From assembly GCA_050181835.1 (NCBI GenBank), contig JBFXCU010000004.1:62001-126000 (forward strand): DNA of 64,000 bases, read 5' to 3'. A model generated the notes under the pieces. The model searched no databases. It was not told the DNA's origin and saw only the letters and a program-made list of their open reading frames with translations. Shown here in pieces: positions 35,668 to 43,507 of this stretch. Both the position numbers and the translations under genes were made by a program. The DNA is from CAILZL01 sp050181835. GTDB taxonomy: Bacteria; Pseudomonadota; Gammaproteobacteria; Steroidobacterales; Steroidobacteraceae. Positions within the stretch are counted from its first letter, which is position 1; every line of letters begins with the position of its first letter.

Positions 35668-35737
35668 CGCAACCGGGCGAGACGAGCAGCAAGGTGGCCA
35701 GTCATTCTTAGCCATTTCGTTCTCTCTCCCGGTTGCG
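35668..35737. repeat. 10-bp inverted repeat in the guaB-xseA gap
   Basis: CGCAACCGGG at 35668-35677 is matched by its perfect inverse at 35728-35737. The flanks (CTCTCTCCCGG) resemble palindromes near 50, 12367 and 37330, so this may be one decayed copy of a dispersed element. It lies in the divergent promoter region of xseA and guaB, where a regulator site is also possible. Confidence 0.4.
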
Positions 35738-35840
35738 ACAGAGATACAGGGGGCTTTCTGTCATTTACCCGAGCAGTCGTGGCACGTACAATGCTCGGCC
35801 TTATTTTGAAGCCCCGTTTACATAGGGCAGGGCCACCACC

Positions 35841-37301
35841 ATGCGAATTCTTGAGGAAGCACTGACCTTTGATGACGTGCTCTTGGTTCCCGCTTACTCC
35901 GATGTGTTGCCGCGTGAGGTAGACCTCAGTACGCAACTCACCCGCACCATCCGCCTGAATCTGCCCATGCTGTCGGCGGCCATGGATACCGTTACCGAAG
36001 CTCGCTTGGCTATCACCATCGCCCAAGAAGGCGGTATGGGTATCATCCATAAGAACATGTCTATCGAAGCGCAGGCGCGTGAAGTCAGCCGCGTGAAAAA
36101 ATACGAAAGTGGTGTGATCAAAGATCCCATTTCGGTGACGCCAGACAAAACTATTCGCGAGGTGTTGGAGCTTACCAAGGCCAAGAATATTTCCGGCGTG
36201 CCGGTGGTAGTGGATGGCAAAGCAGTGGGTATTGTGACGCATCGTGATTTGCGCTTTGAAACGCGACTGGATGCACCGGTGTCACAGGTGATGACGCCGC
36301 AAGAGCAGTTGGTCACTGTGCGCGAGAACGCGCCCAAGGATGAAGTGCTGGCGCTGTTGCACAAGCATCGCATTGAAAAAGTTTTAGTGGTCGATGCCGA
36401 TTTCAACTTGAAGGGCATGATCACCGTCAAAGATTTTCAGAAGGCCACTGAATTTCCACGCGCCTGCAAAGACGAGCATGGCGCCTTGCGAGTAGGCGCT
36501 GCTGTTGGGCCGGGTGGTGATCTATTAGATCGCGTGGCAGCATTGCGTGATGCGCATGTTGATGTGGTAGTGATTGATACTGCACATGGTCATAGCAAGG
36601 GCGTGCTTGATGCGGTGTATCGAGTCAAGCAAAAGTGGCCGGAGCAGCAGGTAGTCGCCGGAAATATCGTCACCCCTGAAGCGGCGTTGGCATTGGTAAA
36701 GATGGGTGTAGATGGCGTCAAAGTGGGTATTGGTCCCGGCTCTATTTGCACTACCCGTATTGTGGCCGGCGTTGGCGTACCGCAAATTTCAGCTGTGGCG
36801 AATGTTGCCAAGGCATTGCAAGGCACCGGCGTGCCCTTGATAGCTGATGGGGGTATTCGCTTTTCTGGTGACATCGCCAAGGCATTAGTTGCAGGCGCGC
36901 ATTCGGTGATGATGGGTGGCATCTTTGCTGGCACCGAAGAGTCGCCGGGCGAAGTGGAGTTGTTCCAAGGCGCTTCTTACAAATCCTATCGTGGCATGGG
37001 GTCGGTAGCTGCTATGGCTCAGGGTTCAAAAGATCGCTACTTTCAAGACGCTACCGAAGAGCTGGAAAAGCTGGTGCCGGAAGGGGTGGAAGGGCGCGTG
37101 CCCTACAAGGGTTCAGTCATTGCCATTCTGCATCAACTGGCAGGAGGCTTGCGTGCCGCTATGGGATATACCGGCAGTGCCAACATTGAAGATATGCGCA
37201 CCAAGCCATCATTTGTGCGTATCACCAATGCCGGGTATCGCGAAAGCCATGTCCACGATGTGCAGATCACTAAAGAAGCACCGAATTATCGTGTGCGTTG
37301 A
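35841..37301 (+). CDS. guaB: Inosine-5'-monophosphate dehydrogenase
   Basis: The 486 residues match bacterial GuaB. The TIM barrel is interrupted by two CBS domains (about residues 95-205). The catalytic loop GIGPGSICTTRIVAGVGVPQ carries the active-site Cys, and the IMP-binding GGIRFSGDIAKAL and GMGSVAAMAQGS follow. It makes XMP from IMP, the committed step to GMP. The divergent xseA gene lies upstream; guaA follows after 135 bases that contain nested palindromes. Confidence 0.97.
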   Translation: MRILEEALTFDDVLLVPAYSDVLPREVDLSTQLTRTIRLNLPMLSAAMDTVTEARLAITIAQEGGMGIIHKNMSIEAQAREVSRVKKYESGVIKDPISVTPDKTIREVLELTKAKNISGVPVVVDGKAVGIVTHRDLRFETRLDAPVSQVMTPQEQLVTVRENAPKDEVLALLHKHRIEKVLVVDADFNLKGMITVKDFQKATEFPRACKDEHGALRVGAAVGPGGDLLDRVAALRDAHVDVVVIDTAHGHSKGVLDAVYRVKQKWPEQQVVAGNIVTPEAALALVKMGVDGVKVGIGPGSICTTRIVAGVGVPQISAVANVAKALQGTGVPLIADGGIRFSGDIAKALVAGAHSVMMGGIFAGTEESPGEVELFQGASYKSYRGMGSVAAMAQGSKDRYFQDATEELEKLVPEGVEGRVPYKGSVIAILHQLAGGLRAAMGYTGSANIEDMRTKPSFVRITNAGYRESHVHDVQITKEAPNYRVR

Positions 37302-37311
37302 GCAAGCTTTC

Positions 37312-37339
37312 CCTTTGGCCCTCTGTTAACTCTGGGAGA
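37312..37339 (+). repeat. Palindromic hairpin between guaB and guaA
   Basis: A CCCTCT...AGAGGG pairing occurs within about 25 bases after guaB, near the start of the intergenic gap. It resembles the GGGAGAG-type palindromes seen elsewhere in the window and might weakly attenuate transcription from guaB. Confidence 0.35.
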
Positions 37340-37354
37340 GGGCGTAAGTGTTGC

Positions 37355-37410
37355 AGGCTGGGTGCCGACCCAGCTTTCTGAATTCCGATGCTGGGTGCGG
37401 CACCCAGCCT
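37355..37410 (+). repeat. Nested palindromes upstream of guaA
   Basis: Three overlapping perfect inverted repeats share one sequence: 37357-37363 with 37368-37374 (7 bp, 4-base loop), 37390-37398 with 37400-37408 (9 bp, 1-base loop), and the outer pair 37355-37365 with 37400-37410 (11 bp). The mRNA can therefore fold either as two small hairpins or as one long one. It ends 26 bases before the guaA start codon. Confidence 0.6.
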
Positions 37411-37436
37411 GATGACCTGCTTGTTGAGTTGCTACT

Positions 37437-39026
37437 GTGCCCGTAACTGAAAACCTCGATATCCACGCTCATAAGATTCTGATTCTGGATTTCGGTGCGC
37501 AATACACTCAGTTGATCGCCCGACGAGTACGCGAATCGGGTGTGTACTGCGAAATTCATCCTTGGGATATGAGTGATGATGCGGTACGTACCTTCGGTGC
37601 ACGTGGCGTGATTCTTTCGGGCGGCCCAGAGTCCGTTATGGATGTGGAGCCACCACGTTCGCCACAAGTCGTATTTGATCTTGGTGTTCCGGTGCTGGGT
37701 ATTTGTTACGGCATGCAAACCATGGCGGTGCAGCTAGGCGGTCGGGTCAGCGCTGGCGCACATCGAGAATTCGGTTATGCGCAGGTCACACAATCTGCAC
37801 CTTGTCGGTTGTTCGATGATTTGCATGACCACAGCGATGCGCAGGGTCGCGGCTTGCTGGATGTCTGGATGAGTCATGGTGATCGAGTTGAATCATTGCC
37901 GCAAGGTTTCGTGGTGGTCGGTGTTACGCCCAATGCACCGTTAGCTGCAATGGCTGATGAACAGCGTCATTTCTACGGCGTGCAGTTCCACCCCGAGGTG
38001 ACGCATACCTTGCAAGGTGCGCGGATTCTCGAACGTTTCGTGCGCGAAATTTGTAGCTGTGAAGCACGGTGGGATGCGGGTCATATCATTGCCGATTCCA
38101 TTCATCGTATTCGTGAGCAGGTAGGTACTGATAACGTGCTGCTAGGATTGTCCGGCGGTGTTGACTCGTCCGTGGTCGGCGCGCTGTTGCATCGTGCTAT
38201 CGGTAAGCAGCTTGTCTGTGTGTTCGTTGATCATGGCATGTTGCGCGCCAATGAGGGTGATCAGGTGATGGCCACTTTCGCTGAGCATATGGGTGTGCGA
38301 GTGATTCGCGTCAATGCTGAAGAACGCTTTCTCACGGCGCTGAAAGGCGAAGTAGATCCAGAACGTAAACGCAAGATCATTGGCCGCTTGTTTGTCGAGG
38401 TCTTTGAAGAAGAGTCGGCCAAATTATCTGGCACTCGCTGGTTAGCACAGGGCACGATCTACCCCGATGTAATCGAGTCCGCAGGCTCCAAGACTGGGAA
38501 GGCGCATGTCATAAAGAGCCACCACAATGTCGGTGGTCTGCCGGAAAAAATGAAGCTCAAGTTGCTTGAACCGCTGCGTGAGCTGTTCAAGGATGAAGTG
38601 CGACGTATAGGCGTAGAGTTGGGGTTGCCGCGTACTATGGTGTATCGCCACCCATTTCCCGGCCCAGGGTTGTCGGTGCGGATTCTCGGCGAGGTCACCA
38701 AGCAGTATGCCGATCTGTTGCGTAAAGCCGATGCGATTTTTATCGAAGAGCTTTACAAGCATGATTTGTACGATCGTACCAGTCAGGCCTTCGCGGTATT
38801 CCTGCCAGTGCGTTCGGTTGCAGTCATGGGGGATGGTCGTCGTTATGATTACGTGATTGCGTTGCGTGCTGTTGAGACCATTGATTTCATGACGGCACAG
38901 TGGGCGCGTTTGCCTTATGAATTTCTCGACCATGTGTCGCGGCGCATTATCAACGAAGTTCACGGTATTTCGCGAGTCACTTACGACATCAGCAGCAAGC
39001 CACCGGCGACGATTGAGTGGGAGTAG
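37437..39026 (+). CDS. guaA: GMP synthase (glutamine-hydrolysing)
   Basis: The 529-residue protein joins a class I amidotransferase (nucleophile Cys in GICYGMQTMAVQLGG, His/Glu in FHPEVTHT) to an ATP-pyrophosphatase domain (GLSGGVDSSVVGALL) and the C-terminal dimerisation domain (FLPVRSVAVMGDGRRYDYV). It aminates XMP to GMP. The start is GTG at 37437. The neighbour guaB supplies XMP; a leader with palindromes separates them. Confidence 0.96.
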   Translation: MPVTENLDIHAHKILILDFGAQYTQLIARRVRESGVYCEIHPWDMSDDAVRTFGARGVILSGGPESVMDVEPPRSPQVVFDLGVPVLGICYGMQTMAVQLGGRVSAGAHREFGYAQVTQSAPCRLFDDLHDHSDAQGRGLLDVWMSHGDRVESLPQGFVVVGVTPNAPLAAMADEQRHFYGVQFHPEVTHTLQGARILERFVREICSCEARWDAGHIIADSIHRIREQVGTDNVLLGLSGGVDSSVVGALLHRAIGKQLVCVFVDHGMLRANEGDQVMATFAEHMGVRVIRVNAEERFLTALKGEVDPERKRKIIGRLFVEVFEEESAKLSGTRWLAQGTIYPDVIESAGSKTGKAHVIKSHHNVGGLPEKMKLKLLEPLRELFKDEVRRIGVELGLPRTMVYRHPFPGPGLSVRILGEVTKQYADLLRKADAIFIEELYKHDLYDRTSQAFAVFLPVRSVAVMGDGRRYDYVIALRAVETIDFMTAQWARLPYEFLDHVSRRIINEVHGISRVTYDISSKPPATIEWE

Positions 39027-39069
39027 GGGTGGTAACTATCGCCTTTCGCACAGTGAGCTCACACTACCC

Positions 39070-39429
39070 ATGACAATCATGGTTACCATCTATCACAACC
39101 CCAATTGCGGCACCTCACGTAACGTGCTGGCCATGATTCGCGAGCGGGGCATTGAGCCAGTTGTCATTGAATACCTCAAAACGCCATGCACTCGTGAGCA
39201 GCTCGTTGAACTCATCAAGGCCAGTGGACTGTCTGTGCGTGCAGTGCTCAGGGAAAAAGGTTCTCCTTATGAAGAGCTGGGACTTGCCGATCCAAAGTGG
39301 AGTGACGAACAACTACTGGATTTCATGATGCAGTATCCGATCCTGATCAACCGACCCTTGGTGGTAACGTCCAAAGGTGTGCGTCTTTGCAGGCCCAAGG
39401 ACGTAGTGCTGGAAATTCTGCCTGAATAA
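39070..39429 (+). CDS. ArsC-family (glutaredoxin-dependent) arsenate reductase-like protein
   Basis: From ATG 39070 the protein has 119 residues (an ATG at 39079 gives 116, the common length). The reactive Cys is in IYHNPNCGTSRN, and the Arg residues expected to bind arsenate are in VLREKG, INRPLV and VRLCRPKDVVLE. The C-terminal LEILP is typical. Members reduce arsenate to arsenite using glutathione/glutaredoxin; the wider ArsC/Spx-like group also includes YffB-like proteins. No arsR or arsB is near, so an arsenic role is not proved. Confidence 0.82.
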   Translation: MTIMVTIYHNPNCGTSRNVLAMIRERGIEPVVIEYLKTPCTREQLVELIKASGLSVRAVLREKGSPYEELGLADPKWSDEQLLDFMMQYPILINRPLVVTSKGVRLCRPKDVVLEILPE

Positions 39430-39487
39430 GGTGGTGGCCTCGAAAAATGCATGCGATGCAAATATTTTTCGGGGCGATATTCGCTGT

Positions 39488-39952
39488 ATGCAGGACATAG
39501 ATCATCATTTCATGTCGCGTGCTATTGAATTGGCGCGACTGGCAGAGGCGGCGGGCGAAGTGCCGGTGGGTGCGGTGCTGGTCAAAGACAACCAGATCAT
39601 TGCTGAAGGTTGGAATCAGCCCATAGTAATGCATGATCCCAGTGCGCATGCGGAGCTGTTAGCGATGCGCGCTGCTGCCAAATCACTGGGTAATTATCGT
39701 CTCACGGATACCACTTTGTATGTGACGCTTGAACCCTGTGCCATGTGTGCGGGTGCGATGGTTCATGCGCGTGTCAGACGACTGGTGTATGCAGCGACCG
39801 ATCCGCGTGCTGGCGCAGCGGGTACCATCTTCAATATTGTGCAGCATGAAGCGTTAAATCATCGGGTTGAGGTAACCAGCGGGGTGCTGGCAGATGAGTG
39901 CGCAGAAGTATTGCGCAATTTTTTCCGGATGCGGCGCGCTAACAAGCCTTAA
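39488..39952 (+). CDS. tadA: tRNA-specific adenosine deaminase
   Basis: From ATG 39488 the protein has 154 residues. The zinc-site motifs are HAE at H54-E56 (SAHAELLAMR) and PCAMCAGA with C84 and C87. The RVRRLVYAATDPRAGAAGT region is the TadA specificity loop. It converts A34 to inosine in tRNA-Arg(ACG). Probably expressed with the ArsC-like gene 58 bases upstream. Confidence 0.95.
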   Translation: MQDIDHHFMSRAIELARLAEAAGEVPVGAVLVKDNQIIAEGWNQPIVMHDPSAHAELLAMRAAAKSLGNYRLTDTTLYVTLEPCAMCAGAMVHARVRRLVYAATDPRAGAAGTIFNIVQHEALNHRVEVTSGVLADECAEVLRNFFRMRRANKP

Positions 39953-39956
39953 GTGA

Positions 39957-41336
39957 TTACTTGGCTGCTTCATGTTTTTCGATGGTGGCAGTCAAGCCGC
40001 CTTCGGCACCGACCCAGTTAAGCATCGACATGTACAGCTTGATACCGTCAACAAACTGTACTGGTTCCCAGCCCCGCGCATAACCACGCTTGGCTTGCGA
40101 GTACCATTTTTCCTGAGTCAATAGCGGTAGGTATTCACGTACCACATTCCACTTGTCAGCGTCTTTACCATCTGCTTGAGCAAAAATGCGTGCGTCTTCG
40201 ATATGGCCGTACCCCATGTTGTAGGAAGCCAGTGCAAACCAAGTTCGATCTGGTTCTTTGATGCGTGAAGGAATCAACTTGCGTACATAAATGAAGTAGC
40301 GCGCGCCGCCGTGAATGCTTTGTTGCGGATCGAGTCGGTCTTCTACTCCCAAACTCCGTGCTGTGCCATCAGTGAGCATCATTAGGCCGCGTACACCGGT
40401 CGGCGAAGTGGCTTCGGGTTGCCATTTTGATTCCTGATAACCAATGGCAGCCAGCATGCGCCAGTCCATTCCCACTTCAGCAGCGGACTCCTTGAACCAA
40501 TCAAGATACAGAGGCAGCTGTTCGCGAACGTCGACGATAAAGTTGCGCGTATGCAGTACCGATGAAACAGGTTTTTTTGCATAGTAGCGATTCAGTATGC
40601 CTGTCAATCTGCCATCAGCAGCAATGACGGAAAAGAATGAAGCGACGCGACTGAGTAGCGTGGTGTCATGTGTGGTAACCAGCCAGGCCAGTGATTTCCC
40701 TTGGTTAAGATCAAAGGCCACGGCAATGTCGGAATGGAAGCCGCGTCCGATGGCAAACTCATTGGAATCAGCCACGGTGTAGTCCAGATCGCGTTGCGAC
40801 AAGCGGTATAGGAGTTGGTCTATTTCAGCATCCGGATTTTCCACCCAACTGAGATCAGGTTGATTAGTGCGTAAACGTGCCAGCGTGGCCGCATGAGGGC
40901 TATCGGTGGCGATTTCAAGATGGCCAATACGACTGGCTTCCAGCAAGCTGCGCGGGCGCTTATCACCGGCCCGGTAGATCAAATGTTCCTTGACTCGTTG
41001 ATAAGCTGGGCCGTAACTGGTGTCGACCGGCGCGGCCTGTTCACGAGCCAGCCCAGCTGCGGCTATATGGGCGCGTCCGGCGGCAATTTCCTGGCGTAAT
41101 TCTCCGGCGTTACGCGCCGAGTAGATCGTCAGTGATACGCCCAGATCGGCCGCGAATTGCGCTGCCAGATCATATTCAGGCCCCTGCGGGCCTTCAGACC
41201 CTAGATAGTAAGTGCTGGGACTGTTGAGCGTGACCACCCGTAGTTCACCGACGCTCAGTATCTGTTCCAGAATACCCGGCGGCTGCGAGCAGGTGCCCAG
41301 CAGCAGTGAGGCGATGATGGCAAGCGCCGCTTTCAA
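39957..41336 (-). CDS. mltF: Membrane-bound lytic murein transglycosylase MltF
   Basis: This 459-residue protein starts at a TTG and has a short signal with a Cys at residue 16 (LLLGTCSQ, an imperfect lipobox), then a solute-binding-protein domain (about 25-260), then an SLT lytic transglycosylase domain. The catalytic Glu lies in GYQESKWQPEA, followed by SPTGVRGLMMLTDGTA and YNMGYGHIEDA. MltF cleaves glycan strands of murein, controlled by its amino-acid-binding domain. It is convergent with tadA with a four-base gap. Confidence 0.92.
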   Translation of the reverse strand: MKAALAIIASLLLGTCSQPPGILEQILSVGELRVVTLNSPSTYYLGSEGPQGPEYDLAAQFAADLGVSLTIYSARNAGELRQEIAAGRAHIAAAGLAREQAAPVDTSYGPAYQRVKEHLIYRAGDKRPRSLLEASRIGHLEIATDSPHAATLARLRTNQPDLSWVENPDAEIDQLLYRLSQRDLDYTVADSNEFAIGRGFHSDIAVAFDLNQGKSLAWLVTTHDTTLLSRVASFFSVIAADGRLTGILNRYYAKKPVSSVLHTRNFIVDVREQLPLYLDWFKESAAEVGMDWRMLAAIGYQESKWQPEATSPTGVRGLMMLTDGTARSLGVEDRLDPQQSIHGGARYFIYVRKLIPSRIKEPDRTWFALASYNMGYGHIEDARIFAQADGKDADKWNVVREYLPLLTQEKWYSQAKRGYARGWEPVQFVDGIKLYMSMLNWVGAEGGLTATIEKHEAAK

Positions 41337-41479
41337 ACCTCGTTAACCCCCTGAATGAAATCGTAAAACCAGCAGCATAAACGACTAGATTTGCCACCGC
41401 AGTTGTATAGAATACCCGCCCTTGTTGGCCGACCGCCATGATCATTATTGGGGCATTATCTAGATAATGCCAAGTTTCC

Positions 41480-41567
<88 letters not shown>

Positions 41568-41580
41568 CTTTAAATTAAAG

Positions 41581-41608
41581 GCCCGATTCGTTGCAGTCGG
41601 GTTTTTTT
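41581..41608 (+). terminator. Intrinsic terminator of tRNA-Ser
   Basis: A short GC stem (41582-41586 with 41597-41601) is followed by seven T residues (41602-41608), 14 bases after the tRNA 3' end. Confidence 0.75.
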
Positions 41609-42040
41609 GTTTGTGGTTGAATCAGCGTGGCTGCGCTGGCGCCTCGCTGCTTAGTGACGCTTGCTCTGCAAAAACGACCGACCGGGTTAAACGGCAGCAC
41701 GACGCCGTGTCGGCATTGCCAATGCCACACCTGCTACACAAACCCTACTTCTACCTAGTCCTCATTGGTCTGAGATGTTACATCTCTGGTCGCCGCAGGA
41801 GGGACATTGTTTATACACCTTGAAAAGCACAAGGCTAGCCATGCGCACTCTCATGGGTAGTGTGAGTCAATTATTAACATGGAGGCATGACCGTGTTTCT
41901 ACGTACTTAAGTTCAGGCAATAAAGGAGCATGATCAACGACAGTCTGTGCGCTCTGAGCGCGCAGCGGGGCGTGGCAAGACCGGGTTCGTCGGTGTTGCG
42001 CTATTTTCTCCATCTGTGTGCTTTTCAAGGTGTATAAACA
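41609..42040. other. Gene-poor region with inverted repeat before dksA-like gene
   Basis: These 432 bases hold a 15-base palindrome (41772-41786, 7 bp each side of one base) and the left arm and most of the right arm of a 33-bp inverted repeat. The 185 bases between the arms contain a small reading frame of 35 codons (41930-42037) with an AAAGGAG one base before its ATG. I can read no convincing -35/-10 promoter. Confidence 0.5.
41799..41831 (+). repeat. Left arm of 33-bp perfect inverted repeat
   Basis: All 33 bases are the exact reverse complement of 42017-42049. The arm starts with GAGGGACATTG and ends with AAAAGCACA. Read on the minus strand it carries a copy of the start codon context of the dksA-like gene and opens a nine-codon frame leading left. 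No target-site duplication is seen. Confidence 0.95.
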
Positions 42041-42049
42041 ATGTCCCTC
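42017..42049 (+). repeat. Right arm of 33-bp perfect inverted repeat
   Basis: Exact inverse of 41799-41831. This arm includes AAGG at 42027-42030, a TATAAA stretch, and the ATG and next two codons of the dksA-like gene (42041-42049). Inversion of the 185-bp interior would leave the gene's start region unchanged but flip what lies upstream. Confidence 0.95.
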
Positions 42050-42421
42050 ATCGCTCAACAACTGGATCATCAATATTTCGCACATCGTTTGCGCAAACGT
42101 TATCAGGTTCTACGCGAAGAGATTAGGAATACATTGTTGCGCGCAGACGCCGAGCAGTACGCGCATATCGCTGACCGAGTGCAAAATACTGAAGATCAGT
42201 CGTTGGCAGAGGTGCTGGCAGAAGTCAGTCATGCGGAAATAGCTCGTGATGTCGAAGAGGTTTGCGATATAACGGTTGCCTTGCAAAGAATCGCCTCGGG
42301 TGATTACGGAGTCTGTACGGGGTGTGGTGATCAAATACCGCAAGCGCGATTTGAAGCCCACCCAACCGCCAAACGCTGCTTGAAGTGTCAGCAGTTGTAT
42401 GAGCAAGCGAATGCACGTTGA
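42041..42421 (+). CDS. DksA/TraR-family zinc-finger protein
   Basis: The 126-residue protein has an N-terminal coiled-coil-like region and a C-terminal C4 zinc finger with C92, C95, C113 and C116 (GVCTGCGDQIPQARFEA, KRCLKCQ). Members bind RNA polymerase through its secondary channel; true DksA has acidic residues at the coiled-coil tip, and EDQSLAEVLAEV may serve, but I cannot confirm DksA function. It is shorter than E. coli DksA (151). The start codon lies in an inverted-repeat arm, so expression may depend on the region's orientation or folding. A LOG-family gene follows immediately. Confidence 0.85.
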   Translation: MSLIAQQLDHQYFAHRLRKRYQVLREEIRNTLLRADAEQYAHIADRVQNTEDQSLAEVLAEVSHAEIARDVEEVCDITVALQRIASGDYGVCTGCGDQIPQARFEAHPTAKRCLKCQQLYEQANAR

Positions 42422-43387
42422 ATGCGATCCCGCGTTGAAATAAATTCACATACGCCAGCCCAATCTATGACCGATCAACCAATGCGGCACGCCGATCACA
42501 TTCTACCCGGACAGCGCATCAAGTCAGTGACGGAAGACCCCGATGCACCGCGACGAGTACAGGCAATCCTGTCACACCCTCACTTTCGTCAGGCTGATCA
42601 GGACATGGATTTCCTGAATCTCGATTCGAGTCGAGATGTGCGGTTACAGCTGGATTATCAGAAAGCGCAGTCGGTACTAGAACAGCAAGGTGTCGAACAT
42701 ACTATTGTTGTTTTTGGTAGTACTCGTTTAAGCGAGCCGGTCAGTGCGCAATTGAATGTGGAAAAATTGCAGCGCGAGCTACAGACTGATTCCGATAATG
42801 TCGAGCTGCAACGTTGCTTGAAGGTGGCACAGCGGCGTATGGCTAAAAGCCATTATTACAATACCGCACGTGAGCTAGGTCGCCTGATTGGTACTGCTGG
42901 AGTGTGCCCTGAAGATTGCCGGGTTACGTTAATGACCGGTGGTGGCCCCGGCGTTATGGAGGCTGCCAATCGTGGTGCCTTTGATGTGGGAGCTCGTTCC
43001 ATTGGTCTTAATATCACCTTGCCGCATGAGCAGTATCCTAATCCATACATCACGCCGGAGCTATGTTTCCGCTTTCACTATTTCGCGATGCGCAAGCTGC
43101 ATTTTCTGTTGCGTGCCAGAGCATTGGTGGCCTTTCCGGGTGGCTACGGCACCTTCGACGAATTGTTCGAAACCCTGACCTTGATCCAGACGCGCAAGAT
43201 GTCGGCCGTCCCCATCGTGCTGGTGGGAGAGGAATACTGGCGACGGGCTGTGGACTTTGACTACATGGTTGAAGAAGGTGTCATCGAACCTGCAGATCGC
43301 AAACTGTTCTGGTATGCGGAAACTGCACAGGACATCTGGCAGGGCATCCTTGAGTGGCATCAGGCCAACGATACGCCGTTGTTTTAA
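42422..43387 (+). CDS. LOG-family (TIGR00730-like) nucleotide-binding protein
   Basis: This 321-residue Rossmann-fold protein has the LOG motifs GGGPGVMEAANRGA and PGGYGTFDELFE. Related proteins are cytokinin-activating phosphoribohydrolases or nucleotide 5'-monophosphate nucleosidases (PpnN group), although many were called lysine decarboxylases in error. ATG 42422 directly abuts the dksA-like stop (TGAATG); an in-frame ATG at 42467 is an alternative. The long N-terminal extension of about 90 residues sets it apart from short LOG proteins. Confidence 0.85.
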   Translation: MRSRVEINSHTPAQSMTDQPMRHADHILPGQRIKSVTEDPDAPRRVQAILSHPHFRQADQDMDFLNLDSSRDVRLQLDYQKAQSVLEQQGVEHTIVVFGSTRLSEPVSAQLNVEKLQRELQTDSDNVELQRCLKVAQRRMAKSHYYNTARELGRLIGTAGVCPEDCRVTLMTGGGPGVMEAANRGAFDVGARSIGLNITLPHEQYPNPYITPELCFRFHYFAMRKLHFLLRARALVAFPGGYGTFDELFETLTLIQTRKMSAVPIVLVGEEYWRRAVDFDYMVEEGVIEPADRKLFWYAETAQDIWQGILEWHQANDTPLF

Positions 43388-43507
43388 TCCGTATTCAGTA
43401 GAAGTGGCATTCCTGTGGCTGGCAGTGTCCACCTTTAAGGTAGAAGCTGTGGTGATGACGCTCACTTGATTGAATGCTTATAGCATTGAAAAACAGGGAA
43501 ACAACTA

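Noticed and set aside
41867..42085. 72-codon minus-strand frame across the inverted repeat
   Set aside because: Runs through the repeat arm and into the antisense of the dksA-like gene; no supporting features.
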